From the NCBI GenBank assembly GCA_903888645.1, contig CAISUK010000251.1, positions 1 to 40,855 of the forward strand: DNA of 40,855 bases. Direction: 5' to 3'. Both the position numbers and the translations under genes were made by a program. The notes below the pieces were generated by a model. The model saw only the letters and a program-made list of their open reading frames with translations, did not search any database and had not been told where the DNA came from. Shown here one piece after another: positions 31,453 to 40,855 of the stretch (position 1 is its first letter; every line of letters starts with the position of its first letter). The DNA is from an uncultured Pseudomonadota bacterium (GTDB lineage Bacteria > Pseudomonadota > Gammaproteobacteria > Burkholderiales > Rhodocyclaceae).

Positions 31453-32168
31453 TCTTATGTATCGACAGTGGCAATACGCGCGTCAAGCTCGCGCTTGGCG
31501 ACGCGCGCGGCTGGCAGCACCTTTGCGCGTTGCCGAAGGACTGTTTCGCGCAAGACTTGGCGGAAACGCTCGCCGACTGGCCGCGACCACAGCGTGCAAT
31601 AGGCTGCAATGTCGCCGGAGCCACGGTGGCGGCAGGCATCGAGGCCATCCTCGCCAAACTGGATATTCCTCTGGCGTGGCTGCGCGGCACTGCCACGTTG
31701 GCCGGCGTGAGCAACGGCTACGATTGCCCGGACCAGCTTGGCGCCGACCGCTGGGCGGCGCTGATCGGCGCCCATCATTTGCATGCCGGGGCCAGCCTGG
31801 TCGTTAGTGCCGGCACCGCCACGACCATCGACACAATCGACGCCAATGGCGTTTTTCAGGGCGGCTTGATCCTGCCCGGCCTGACCTTGATGCGGACCTC
31901 GCTCGCCAACGCCGCTGCGCAGCTGCCCGAGGCAAGTGGCAGTTATACCGCGCTGCCGCGCAATACCGACGATGCCATCGCCAGCGGCGCCATCGAAGCG
32001 ACGGTGGGCGCCATCGAGCGGATGTTCAAGCCGATTGCCGCTGAGCCAGGCGCTTCTTGCCTGCTGACCGGCGGCGCCGCCAGTGAACTTGTGCAACATC
32101 TGCGCATACCGCTGCAGCACCTCGGCGATCTGGTGCTGCGCGGTCTGATGCGGGTCGCCTGCGACTGA
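31449..32168 (+). CDS. coaX: Type III pantothenate kinase CoaX
   Basis: A 239-aa ASKHA-fold kinase for the first step of CoA synthesis. It opens with the phosphate-1 motif ILCIDSGNTRVKLAL. The pantothenate and K+ site is in DQLGADRWAALIGAHH, with phosphate-2 SAGTATTIDTI near residue 118 and the adenosine motif LLTGGAA near 199. The ATG overlaps the birA stop (ATGA). In many betaproteobacteria birA-coaX is followed directly by a SPOR-domain gene; here that gene is ~7 kb further on, at 39263. Confidence 0.95.
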   Translation: MILCIDSGNTRVKLALGDARGWQHLCALPKDCFAQDLAETLADWPRPQRAIGCNVAGATVAAGIEAILAKLDIPLAWLRGTATLAGVSNGYDCPDQLGADRWAALIGAHHLHAGASLVVSAGTATTIDTIDANGVFQGGLILPGLTLMRTSLANAAAQLPEASGSYTALPRNTDDAIASGAIEATVGAIERMFKPIAAEPGASCLLTGGAASELVQHLRIPLQHLGDLVLRGLMRVACD

Positions 32169-32249
32169 ATCCGAAAAGCCTCGGAGACCGGCTCAGCTTG
32201 CCGGAAACACAAGCGTCCAACGCAAAGTGATTGTCGGTAGAGAATCGCA

Positions 32250-34382
32250 CTACACGCTGTCACTCGGGTTTTTCGAGCACAATTGCCCACCCGCTCGTTT
32301 GAGGCGAAACTTGGCTTTTGAAACGACTTGATTCCGCCAATCCTCATCCTTATCGGTGTCGGCACCGTTCTCGGATTCGATATCCCGCACTCCGCCCAGC
32401 AGCAGGGAAAAGCTGCCGATTCGCTTTTTCATGATCTGTACTACGCGATGGTCGCGCGTACCGCCAAACGCTGGGTACGCAACGAGAATCGGCTTACCGG
32501 TCACAGCCGCCCAGTTATTCAGCCGTCGCAACCTTCCATTGCGCTGCACTATGCGCATCGGGCTCGGGCCAAGCTCGTAGTGGATTAGGTGACGACAGTA
32601 ACGGTGCAGATCGATGCCTTCCGAGAGACGGTCGGTCGCGATCAGAACATCTGGTCCGAAAGGACTGTTGAAAATCGAGATCGCGGTATCTGGCTGTTGG
32701 TTATGGAGAAATAGTGCCTGCTCCAAGAGATTGTCGGTCGGCTTACGTTCGCAAATTCCCAGTACGCGCGAGGCGCTATTTCCGCTGGGTAGCCGTTCAA
32801 GATCTTCGCCGGGATCAAGCAAAATCCTGCTGCTCGAAGGGGACCCGATCAGCTTTTCGTAAAGCCGTTGCGCCGCCGCGGCGATTGTCTCAGGTCCATT
32901 GCCATGGCGCGGCCTAACCCGGTCCAGGGCATGGACAAGGTTCTTGGGCGCTTTTGCCGTCAGAGTTACCCACGCCCAAGTCTTGGTGCGGATCTGTTCG
33001 GAACAAAGCCAAGCAATGAAATTTATTCGCAAGCGAGCTTCGTTGCGAATCGGCTCCTTCACCGTGCCGATTTTCCGGATCAATTGTTCCCACGCTACTT
33101 GCCAGTCAGCCGCATCAGGCCCAACCTTTGACTGCGCCTCCGGCAATACAGAAGCGAGGTGCGCAGTCAGTTCCCGAGCGGTCGCATGATGGTGGCAAAA
33201 CAGGACAACCTTCTCGCCTTGCTCGACGACGCATCGGACTGCCTCACCAACGGCCACCATCTTGGTGTGGGCTCGGCCCTTGCCACGAAGCCGCCCGATT
33301 ACGCGAAGCTGGTGATCGACCACTGCCCGGGCAGGCTCAGGAAGCGTTTGCACTTCACTACGCAATTGCCCACGGACATCGTCGAAATGGCCCCAGCCAA
33401 CATGGAAGCGCGGGTCATTGGTGGCTCTTACCGCGTCCGCATTGTGATCCTTCGCTACACGCAAGGCGCGGTCGAAGCGCAGCATTAGCTCGATTTCCAT
33501 AGCGCTGGCCGACGGCACCGGGATGCACCAATCAGCGACGCTACCGAAAGCCGCGCGCTCGTTCGGCAAATCTTCGACGCCGTGACGGATGACAAACGCA
33601 CCGAGCGCGGCTGTGGCCGCCTCGGCTGTTTCGGCCAAGCGCTCGGCTACACCGTCAAGGTTCCGCGTCGTGCTGCCCGAATAGAGATTGTCCAGGGCGT
33701 TACTGAATTTCTTGACAGGAGCCGACGCGGATTGTCCGTCAATCATGGCCAGCATACGGGTTAGCTCCAACAGGTCGATGCTAAAGGGCGTGGCGGTCAG
33801 AATCAGCACCCGTCCAAAGTTTTTGCGGTTCTTGTGCAGATTTTGCGCAAAAACGCTACCTTCTCCCTTGGCACGATGCGCTTCATCGACGATCAGCAGA
33901 TCGCAGTCGAGCACCGAGTCAGTTGCGGCGTAGGAATGCTTAGCCACCTGGATCGTGCCGGCTGTAAGGCGGCGGACGCGGCCGGCCTTGACGCGGCGCG
34001 CGTCTGCTTCGAGTCGCGGAGCGCATTTGCGCAGTAATGGCACATGCGCACGTATTTCTTCCACCCAGCGCCGCGCCATCACATCGTTGGGCGCCAGGAT
34101 ACGCACGCGCTTGCCCGCGCAGGCCACAACCCAGGCCACCAGCGCCGCCACCGTGGTCTTGCCCAAACCCACATCGTCGGCCAACAGGATGCCATGCCTC
34201 GCCTCGATTCCATGGCTGCCGTTGAGTCGAGCCAGGATGTCACGCGCCGTCAGGAACTGCCGCCGCGTGCTCGCCAGTGCGAGATTGCCGCCACTATCCG
34301 AACTGGCCGCGACGTAGCGATCCGGCGCATTGAGAAACTGCCATTGATTGGCGTGCAGCCCGAGCGTTTCGACGGCAGTCAC
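32250..34382 (-). CDS. SNF2-like superfamily 2 helicase of a three-gene candidate defence operon
   Basis: A 710-aa protein starting at GTG in a 4-bp overlap with the Tdp1-like gene. Motif I is LLADDVGLGKTTVA (residues ~67-80), the SNF2-type D-x-GLGKT. Motif II is VDEAH (165-169) and motif III is LTATPF (195-200). The second RecA domain has VVLFCHHHATARELTAHL and, near the C-terminus, LIATDRLSEGIDLHRYCRHLIHYELG and a variant motif VI, QRNGRLRRLN. The middle (about 210-390) is a helical insertion. The C-terminal tail is charged. It most likely translocates on or remodels nucleic acid together with its two partners. No integrase or transposase is nearby. Confidence 0.82.
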   Translation of the reverse strand: MTAVETLGLHANQWQFLNAPDRYVAASSDSGGNLALASTRRQFLTARDILARLNGSHGIEARHGILLADDVGLGKTTVAALVAWVVACAGKRVRILAPNDVMARRWVEEIRAHVPLLRKCAPRLEADARRVKAGRVRRLTAGTIQVAKHSYAATDSVLDCDLLIVDEAHRAKGEGSVFAQNLHKNRKNFGRVLILTATPFSIDLLELTRMLAMIDGQSASAPVKKFSNALDNLYSGSTTRNLDGVAERLAETAEAATAALGAFVIRHGVEDLPNERAAFGSVADWCIPVPSASAMEIELMLRFDRALRVAKDHNADAVRATNDPRFHVGWGHFDDVRGQLRSEVQTLPEPARAVVDHQLRVIGRLRGKGRAHTKMVAVGEAVRCVVEQGEKVVLFCHHHATARELTAHLASVLPEAQSKVGPDAADWQVAWEQLIRKIGTVKEPIRNEARLRINFIAWLCSEQIRTKTWAWVTLTAKAPKNLVHALDRVRPRHGNGPETIAAAAQRLYEKLIGSPSSSRILLDPGEDLERLPSGNSASRVLGICERKPTDNLLEQALFLHNQQPDTAISIFNSPFGPDVLIATDRLSEGIDLHRYCRHLIHYELGPSPMRIVQRNGRLRRLNNWAAVTGKPILVAYPAFGGTRDHRVVQIMKKRIGSFSLLLGGVRDIESENGADTDKDEDWRNQVVSKAKFRLKRAGGQLCSKNPSDSV

Positions 34383-36349
34383 GCGTCCTCCGAAAAAAAC
34401 TTGAGCCGGATTGCGAGTTCCTCGGCCGCGAGTGTGGCACCGAGCGCGTTCACCTGTTTGGGGGCGCCTTCACGCTCGGCTTGTCGCTTGAATGCCTCAA
34501 TCAGCAATTCACCGTCGCGGCGCACTGCTTGTCGCTCGAACGCGCGCAACTCGCCCATCGCCGCGATGCGCATACGCGCCACCCAGTTGTCGACAACCTG
34601 CAAATGCTGGCGCGCCAGCACGAATGCGGCCACCGCATAGCTGTCGGGTTGACGATGTCGCCCTTCCCCGTTACCCGTTACAACTTTCCGTTCGTTTACG
34701 CTTTCCGCGTCCGAGTCCAAGTCATCCGCCGCCCGCCCACCATATGCTTCGAATAGAAGCTCATCCCGCATTGTCTGAACGGTATCCGGATCGACTCCGT
34801 CCGGGATAGAGGTTTCTCTTTCCCGTGACGGCCGGTCGTCGAAGATTGGAACGTTGAGCGTTTCCTTCCCACAGGCGAGCAGCACCGACATGGGCTGGCG
34901 GCCGGCATCTGTCCAAGGCAAGCGCATACGATAGAGGCTGCTTTCGGCATCGGGGCGCGGCCATTTGTCGATTGGCACATCAATGCCTCTACAGCAAATT
35001 TTGCCGCTCAATACTGCGCCGTTTGCGCACCGACAGGCTAACTCGACAACCTTGCCGTTCCACTTCGCGGTAGCCCACAGGATCATCGCCGTGAAGCGGT
35101 TCTGCTCCTCCACTGTGGTTGCGATTTCGCTCGTATCGACGAACGGTTCGAGTCGATCGAAAGGCCATTCCGCAAGGTCGACGCACACGCCGAGCTCGAA
35201 GTTGTCGATATCAAGCCCGCCGTTCGCTCGTGCGCGCCCCCAAGCCGCCACGCTGAAGTTGGCCGAAGTGAGCAACAGTCGGCGGGCGTTGCCGCGCCTC
35301 AAGAGATAAAGCTTGGCATGGTTCCAGCGCGGATCGGTCGACCGATGTTTCGCATGAAAATGATCGGTGTTGCGCTCATCGCCCAAGACATGGCGCAGGT
35401 TCAGCACGGTGGCCTTGGCATTGGTCAGCGTTCGCAAGCTTGCTTCCGGCAGCAGCCAAGAACGTGCCCACGGATGCTTCCAGTCGATCCAAATCAATTG
35501 CAGCCGGCGTGGCACACTTTCGAGGTTGGCACACCAGTGCTGCAGCGACTCCGAGTTCCATGTACCGACGTAGGGGCTTAGAATCGAGGCGCCAACGTTA
35601 CCCCGTCCCGGCGGGGCAATCCCGCGCAGGCCAGCCGCACCCCATGGTGTGCGGCGCAAGTCACTTGCTGAATGCTTGCCCGGCACGCTGGCAAGGAATG
35701 TCGCATTAGCTGGAGCTTCCGCGCGACCCAAGAGATCGAGGTATGCATCGAGGTTTGCCTCGTTACCCGTCGATGCCGCCAACGCACGAAGGAATTCTGG
35801 CAGCACGCCCCAGCCGGCGAGACGCGTCTTGCTAGGTTGGGGATATAGATCGAGACAAACTCGCCATGCTGCCTGGATTTGGCCCTTGAACGCCGATCGT
35901 GTCAGATTGGCGGACGACACCACGATTTCCAGGCGTTCGCTGACCTCGCCGTCTGCCGCTCCCCAGTACAGCAACCACAGTTTTGAGTGCTGCACAGCCT
36001 TGCTCTGACAGCCCACGGTCAGACGGCGAATCGAATGCCATATCCACTGATAAGCTAAGCTTTCCAGACTCTGCTCATCGCGAACGGTCGACGACACCAC
36101 CGTCACCTGCCCATGCATCTGCTTGAGACGGGCGTCGAGTTCGAGCCAGAAATACTGCACTTCCCTGCCATCTCCCTGTGGCTCATGTTCGAGCTTCAGC
36201 AGCATGGGCAGCAAGTGTTCGACCAGCATCCGCTCGTCGGAATGCTCATAGCTTGTCAATAGCGCCGCCTTGAGCCTGGCGCCCGAAGGCGCGTCGGAAT
36301 TTAGCAGGGATTCCCAGCCCAATTCTCCCTTACTCGCGCCCTTACTCAT
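34379..36349 (-). CDS. Tdp1-like (tyrosyl-DNA phosphodiesterase family, PLD superfamily) protein
   Basis: A 656-aa protein. The ATG at 36349 has GAGG upstream and overlaps the preceding stop (ATGAGTAA). Two PLD-type half-sites lack the usual Asp and have the H-x-K...N form of Tdp1: HSKLWLLYW with VVSSANLT (H121, K123, N148), and HAKLYLLRRG with LLTSANFS (H344, K346, N364). After the second, SVAAWGRARANGG and NFELGVCVD closely follow the eukaryotic Tdp1 pattern SKAAWGxxxxNG...YELGVL. A C-terminal ~200-residue extension is acidic and then helical. Tdp1 cleaves 3'-phosphotyrosyl and other 3' DNA adducts; a DNA-end-processing or nuclease role is inferred here. It is the middle gene of a tightly packed operon with a helicase. 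Confidence 0.75.
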   Translation of the reverse strand: MSKGASKGELGWESLLNSDAPSGARLKAALLTSYEHSDERMLVEHLLPMLLKLEHEPQGDGREVQYFWLELDARLKQMHGQVTVVSSTVRDEQSLESLAYQWIWHSIRRLTVGCQSKAVQHSKLWLLYWGAADGEVSERLEIVVSSANLTRSAFKGQIQAAWRVCLDLYPQPSKTRLAGWGVLPEFLRALAASTGNEANLDAYLDLLGRAEAPANATFLASVPGKHSASDLRRTPWGAAGLRGIAPPGRGNVGASILSPYVGTWNSESLQHWCANLESVPRRLQLIWIDWKHPWARSWLLPEASLRTLTNAKATVLNLRHVLGDERNTDHFHAKHRSTDPRWNHAKLYLLRRGNARRLLLTSANFSVAAWGRARANGGLDIDNFELGVCVDLAEWPFDRLEPFVDTSEIATTVEEQNRFTAMILWATAKWNGKVVELACRCANGAVLSGKICCRGIDVPIDKWPRPDAESSLYRMRLPWTDAGRQPMSVLLACGKETLNVPIFDDRPSRERETSIPDGVDPDTVQTMRDELLFEAYGGRAADDLDSDAESVNERKVVTGNGEGRHRQPDSYAVAAFVLARQHLQVVDNWVARMRIAAMGELRAFERQAVRRDGELLIEAFKRQAEREGAPKQVNALGATLAAEELAIRLKFFSEDA

Positions 36350-37748
36350 TGTCATCCTCGTCCGCGCCCGCTTCTTCGTCGTCGGCACGCGCGTCGTCGA
36401 GCAGGGCGCGGGGCATTCTGCCGACGACTCCGCACTGAACGGCAAGTCGACAGAGCGACCAAAGGCGAAAACCGTAGCGCGAAGAATTACGACTACCTTG
36501 TAGCGAGCGCGCTTCGACGCGACCGTCGAGCAAGCTAAACCAGCGCAGTCCGCCTCCGCAAATCTGATGATGTTCGATCAAGGCGCCCAGGCATTTCACC
36601 GGCGCGGGATCGCGCATGGCGCCGGCAAGGCGGCTCGCGCTGCCCACATGCCGAATATCGGGTGAATCGGTTTTCTCCCAAGCCTGCGCGGCATCGAATA
36701 ATTCGCGGCACACAGGTTTCACCCTCGGATGCCGAGCAATATCGGCAAGCGCAACATCCGGACTGCCTCCCAAAACCTTTGCGACAAGATCCATCGCCTC
36801 CATGCCCGCATCCGCCAAGCGCGAAAAGCGCGGCAATGCGGCGATGACTGGGTCGTCGGCAAACACGTCCGCCAAGTACTCACAGATCCCGATGTGGGTA
36901 GGTGCCTTCGCCGTAACCAGCGCTCTCGCCACCGCCTTTCGTCTAGCTCCGCGTGGGTCTTCGCCAAACACAAGCGGCACGAGCAAGGATGCCTCGGGTA
37001 GTTTGGCGAACTCGTTACGCGGGCGGGGTAATGTCTTGCCATCGGCTTGACGACCGCCCTCGCTGAAGTTTGGCCATTGCTTCAGCCACCATTGGTCTTC
37101 TTTGCTTCGCGCGCGCTTGGCAGAAACCGAGAGATCGATGTCGCCGTTATCTTGCAAGCGCCAGGCAGGGCGTGCTTCCTTGAGAAAGCTGTCGAGCCAT
37201 TGCGCCAAGTGCTGCGCCGCCGGGCCTAGTGTCCAGCCGTCGCCGAGCAACGTCATGCCTGGCCACTTACGGAACGCGAGTCGGTATCCACCATACATTC
37301 CCGTTTGCCGATAAGCGCGGAACTGGGCATCGCTCATGCCAAACCGGTTGGGTTTCATTCCGTGGTCGATGTACCAAGGCCTGACTCGACGTATGCCGTT
37401 AAGCGAGCGCCTTGACCAATCATCAGGAACCAACGCGACGGTTCTCGCAACCCACATTAGTTCGAGCGGACGCAACCAGTCATAGCGGCGGCGCTGGTCG
37501 ATCCGCGTCTCGAGCGAGCGGCCGCCACTGGCATCAAAGGCTTCTTGCGAACGCGCCAAGCACCAGGCGAGAATCGTTACCCAGCGCCCGTCGCGTATCC
37601 GGTTGCTCAGGTCGGGAGCAACGGCCTCGGCGAACTGGTCGGTAAGCGCTCGCAGACCGAGCGCATCACCACGCCTAACGACAACGGGATCCCACGGCGC
37701 CGTGAAGAGCAACCGGGGAAGGCGGCCGACATCGATTTCGATAGGCAT
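36342..37748 (-). CDS. Unrecognised first gene of the helicase/Tdp1-like operon
   Basis: A 468-aa protein if started at the ATG at 37748 (MPIEIDVGRLPRLLF); an ATG at 37781 would add 11 residues, but it overlaps the likely -10 TATTAT, and neither start has a good RBS. The sequence is rich in Trp and Arg. An N-terminal part, APWDPVVVRRGDALGLRALTDQFAEAVAPDLSNRIRDGRWVTILAWCL, is faintly reminiscent of DUF6361-type proteins. A middle part, FRAYRQTGMYGGYR, is followed by many helices. The tail is very acidic (DDARADDEEAGADEDDNE). I cannot assign a fold or activity. Its stop overlaps the Tdp1-like start by 8 bp, so the two are translated together. Confidence 0.7.
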   Translation of the reverse strand: MPIEIDVGRLPRLLFTAPWDPVVVRRGDALGLRALTDQFAEAVAPDLSNRIRDGRWVTILAWCLARSQEAFDASGGRSLETRIDQRRRYDWLRPLELMWVARTVALVPDDWSRRSLNGIRRVRPWYIDHGMKPNRFGMSDAQFRAYRQTGMYGGYRLAFRKWPGMTLLGDGWTLGPAAQHLAQWLDSFLKEARPAWRLQDNGDIDLSVSAKRARSKEDQWWLKQWPNFSEGGRQADGKTLPRPRNEFAKLPEASLLVPLVFGEDPRGARRKAVARALVTAKAPTHIGICEYLADVFADDPVIAALPRFSRLADAGMEAMDLVAKVLGGSPDVALADIARHPRVKPVCRELFDAAQAWEKTDSPDIRHVGSASRLAGAMRDPAPVKCLGALIEHHQICGGGLRWFSLLDGRVEARSLQGSRNSSRYGFRLWSLCRLAVQCGVVGRMPRALLDDARADDEEAGADEDDNE

Positions 37749-37830
37749 GGTGGTTAGCAATGCACCAGAATATCCATCCATAATAGACGATTCGAATAAA
37801 ATGCAACTGGCACGCCAAAGCCACTTCACC

Positions 37831-37847
37831 CCGCAAACCCTTTGCGG
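37831..37847. repeat. Inverted repeat in the divergent region before trpB2
   Basis: CCGCAAA (37831-37837), CCC, TTTGCGG (37841-37847): a perfect 7-bp palindrome between the minus-strand candidate defence operon and the + strand trpB2 gene. It may be an operator or a 5'-leader hairpin of trpB2. On the minus strand TATTAT near 37780 is a plausible -10 for the operon. Confidence 0.4.
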
Positions 37848-37885
37848 TACCTTATCGACTTTTCATCAACGGCCCTGCACTCAAA

Positions 37886-39256
<1,371 letters not shown>

Positions 39257-39262
39257 CAATCC

Positions 39263-40015
39263 ATGTCGATTGCTCGTACATTGGTTTTTCTCCTCGCCTT
39301 TGGGAACCTGGTTTTTTTCGCCTGGACACGCGAATACGCCGGGGCGCCGGGCGACAGCCACGAACCTGATCGCCTGGCCGCGCAGGTTGCCCCGGAGAAG
39401 ATTCGCATCATCGCCGCCAATAAGCGCGACGCTGATGCAAATGCGCCAACCCCGGCGTCGGTGTCTGCGCCGGCAGCAGATGTGAGCGCCCAAACAACGC
39501 CAACAAGCGGCCAGACCGAAGCAAAAGTTGCCGCAGCCACTGCGTCCACTCCCGCTGCCGAAGTCTGTCGCGAAGTTGGCGAACTGCCGCTCGACGCGGC
39601 CGAAAAATTGAAAGCAGTGATTTCGGCGAATGCTGCGGGGGTATCTGTAACGCTCCGGCCGCAGACCGAGGTCCAGAGTTATTGGCTGCGCATACCACCG
39701 CTGCGCGATCGCGCCGAAGCCGAGAAGAAGGCTGCGGAGATCAAGAAACTGGGCGCGTCGGATTTCTATGTGGTGCAGGACGAGGGACCAAACCTGAACG
39801 CAATTTCACTCGGCCTGTTCCGCAGCGAACAAGCTGCAGCCGAGCTGCGCAGCCGTCTGGCAAAAAAAGGAGTACGCACCATGGAAATTCAGTCTCGGGA
39901 AAAAGTCGAAAAAGCTACGCTTGAGCTTCGCGGTAGCGAGGACCTGCTCAACAAGCCTGTCGCTGATCTGCTGACCAAAGCCGGCGCTCGAGCCACTGAG
40001 TGCAAGGCGCGATAA
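39263..40015 (+). CDS. SPOR domain-containing membrane-anchored protein
   Basis: A 250-aa protein with an uncleaved N-terminal signal anchor (ARTLVFLLAFGNLVFFAW, residues 4-21) and an Ala/Pro/Thr-rich periplasmic linker (about 55-100). A SPOR-like domain follows at about residues 135-205: QSYWLRIPPLRDRAEAEKKAAEIKKLG, DFYVV, and LNAISLGLFRSEQAAAELRSRLAKKGV. SPOR domains bind denuded septal glycan strands, so a cell-division or envelope role is likely. Genes of this type usually follow coaX in related genomes; here it is separated from coaX by the helicase operon and trpB2. Confidence 0.85.
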   Translation: MSIARTLVFLLAFGNLVFFAWTREYAGAPGDSHEPDRLAAQVAPEKIRIIAANKRDADANAPTPASVSAPAADVSAQTTPTSGQTEAKVAAATASTPAAEVCREVGELPLDAAEKLKAVISANAAGVSVTLRPQTEVQSYWLRIPPLRDRAEAEKKAAEIKKLGASDFYVVQDEGPNLNAISLGLFRSEQAAAELRSRLAKKGVRTMEIQSREKVEKATLELRGSEDLLNKPVADLLTKAGARATECKAR

Positions 40016-40020
40016 CGCCG

Positions 40021-40647
40021 GTGACGAAGCCTTTAATTGTTGGTTTGACCGGCGGCATCGGCAGCGGAAAAAGTACCGCAGCCAAGATCTTCGCGGATCT
40101 TGGCGCAGCGATTGTCGACGTCGACCAGATCGGTCATGAATTGACTACGCCCGATGGCGCCGCCATGGCGGAAATTCGCGCGGCTTTCGGCGCGGACTCC
40201 GTGGACGGAAAAGGCGCGCTGGACCGCGCGGCGATGCGTCGCCTGGTCTTTGCCAACCCAGCTGCCCGGCAACAGCTCGAGGCCATCCTCCACCCGGCGA
40301 TGCGCCGCGAAGCGGAAAAGCGCTGCAGTGCCGCCGGAACCGCTCCTTACATCGTTCTGGTGGTACCGCTGCTAATCGAATCGGCCGACTACCGCCAACG
40401 CTGCGACCGTGTCGCCGTCATCGACAGCAGCGAAGCAAATCAAATCGCCCGAGTCACCACCCGCCCGGGCATGGCCGAAGAGGATGTCAAGCGCATCATG
40501 GCAGTACAGGCGGGCCGCAGCGAACGGCTGGCGGCGGCCGACGATATCATTCAAAACGACGCTGATCATGATGCACTGCGTGCCCAGGTCGAGTCGCTGC
40601 ATCGCAAATACCTGACGCTGAAAAGCATAAAACATTCTTCCTGTTGA
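40021..40647 (+). CDS. coaE: Dephospho-CoA kinase CoaE
   Basis: A 208-aa P-loop kinase that phosphorylates dephospho-CoA at the 3'-hydroxyl, the last step of CoA synthesis. It has Walker [13 protein letters not shown] (residues 8-19), [11 protein letters not shown], the lid segment, and [30 protein letters not shown]. The GTG at 40021 is preferred because the protein then begins right at the P-loop strand; an in-frame GTG at 40000 would overlap the SPOR gene. It stands before zapD, the conserved coaE-zapD order. Confidence 0.94.
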   Translation: MTKPLIVGLTGGIGSGKSTAAKIFADLGAAIVDVDQIGHELTTPDGAAMAEIRAAFGADSVDGKGALDRAAMRRLVFANPAARQQLEAILHPAMRREAEKRCSAAGTAPYIVLVVPLLIESADYRQRCDRVAVIDSSEANQIARVTTRPGMAEEDVKRIMAVQAGRSERLAAADDIIQNDADHDALRAQVESLHRKYLTLKSIKHSSC

Positions 40648-40700
40648 GATTTGCCGGCGAATCGTTCAGAATTGCCCGACTCTTATTCCATGGCCAGCGT

Positions 40701-40855
40701 GTGATCACCTACGAATATCCGCTGAACGAGCGCATTCGCACATTGCTGCGACTTGAAGACCTGTTCGACAAAGCCGTCTATTTTGCGGCAGCGGAAGGCC
40801 CGGAAGAGCATCACGTGGCACTCGTGACGATTTTCGAAATGCTCGAAGTAGCCGG
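40701..40855 (+). CDS. zapD: Cell division protein ZapD, N-terminal part (cut by window end)
   Basis: The frame from the GTG at 40701 runs to the window end (51 codons): [20 protein letters not shown], then [20 protein letters not shown] and [11 protein letters not shown]. This is the conserved N-terminus of ZapD (DUF1342), a cytosolic protein that cross-links FtsZ protofilaments. The nearby ATG at 40689 is in another frame and meets a stop after four codons. The position after coaE agrees with the call. Confidence 0.9.
   Translation, partial: MITYEYPLNERIRTLLRLEDLFDKAVYFAAAEGPEEHHVALVTIFEMLEVA

Noticed and set aside
32169-32249. Terminator or attachment site between coaX and the helicase operon
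   Set aside because: Only a weak 5-bp stem (CCGGC/GCCGG) is visible, with no U-run and no repeat matching the other end of the operon.
32250-37748. Calling the helicase/PLD operon DISARM or Mokosh
   Set aside because: No DrmA/DrmB-type (DUF1998) or methyltransferase gene and no kinase-fused or single-chain helicase-PLD protein is present; the PLD member looks Tdp1-like instead.
37808-37824. TGGCACGCCAAAGCC as a second sigma-54 promoter before trpB2
   Set aside because: The GG-to-GC distance is one base short of the invariant -24/-12 spacing.

Overview
The window reads as chromosome of a GC-rich betaproteobacterium, probably close to Rhodocyclales. This is inferred from gene content and gene order (rapZ, a Gx transporter with a NusG_II protein, glnA/ntrBC, birA-coaX, coaE-zapD, cusFCBA); there is no rRNA or tRNA to anchor taxonomy. 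Most of it is dense housekeeping sequence with many 4-bp ATGA/GTGA start-stop overlaps, interrupted by three accessory-looking regions.

Layout. 1-3.5 kb: a partial methyltransferase whose 5' edge looks chimeric, then rapZ, a NusG_II protein, a Gx transporter, ubiX and a Lon-substrate-domain protein on the + strand, converging on mutY. 4.6-7.8 kb: a gap with a decayed EAL-domain remnant, a small membrane protein, and a class I cyclic-di-GMP (GEMM-I) riboswitch leading into a secreted subtilisin-like protease with an autotransporter-like C-terminus. 7.8-9 kb: purT. 9.1-15.8 kb: a Cu(I)/Ag(I) efflux operon (Cys/His-rich secreted protein, CusF, CusC, CusB, CusA). 16-18.8 kb: a Cyc2-like fused cytochrome-porin, a diheme c4-type cytochrome and YceI, closed by a clear hairpin; this looks like an outer-membrane electron-transfer module. 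18.9-25.8 kb: an unrecognised periplasmic protein, gluQ, then clsB, a YbhP-like protein, nadA and a rhodanese on the minus strand, and a CDF cation transporter. 25.8-32.2 kb: a nitrogen-control block with glnA behind an NtrC-like palindrome and a sigma-54 promoter, a DUF4124 protein, ntrB and ntrC, then birA and coaX.

32.2-37.8 kb: a compact three-gene minus-strand operon of translationally coupled genes: an unrecognised 468-aa protein, a Tdp1-like (tyrosyl-DNA phosphodiesterase family) protein with two H-x-K...S-A-N motifs, and an SNF2-like helicase. It lies between coaX and a trpB2-SPOR-coaE-zapD block. It matches no defence system that I can name with confidence and is the best candidate here for an undescribed system.

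Two regulatory circuits can be read from the DNA itself. NtrC, encoded at 29.2 kb, probably acts on glnA at 26 kb through sigma-54. Cyclic di-GMP probably controls the surface protease through the riboswitch and a hairpin that competes with its P1 stem.
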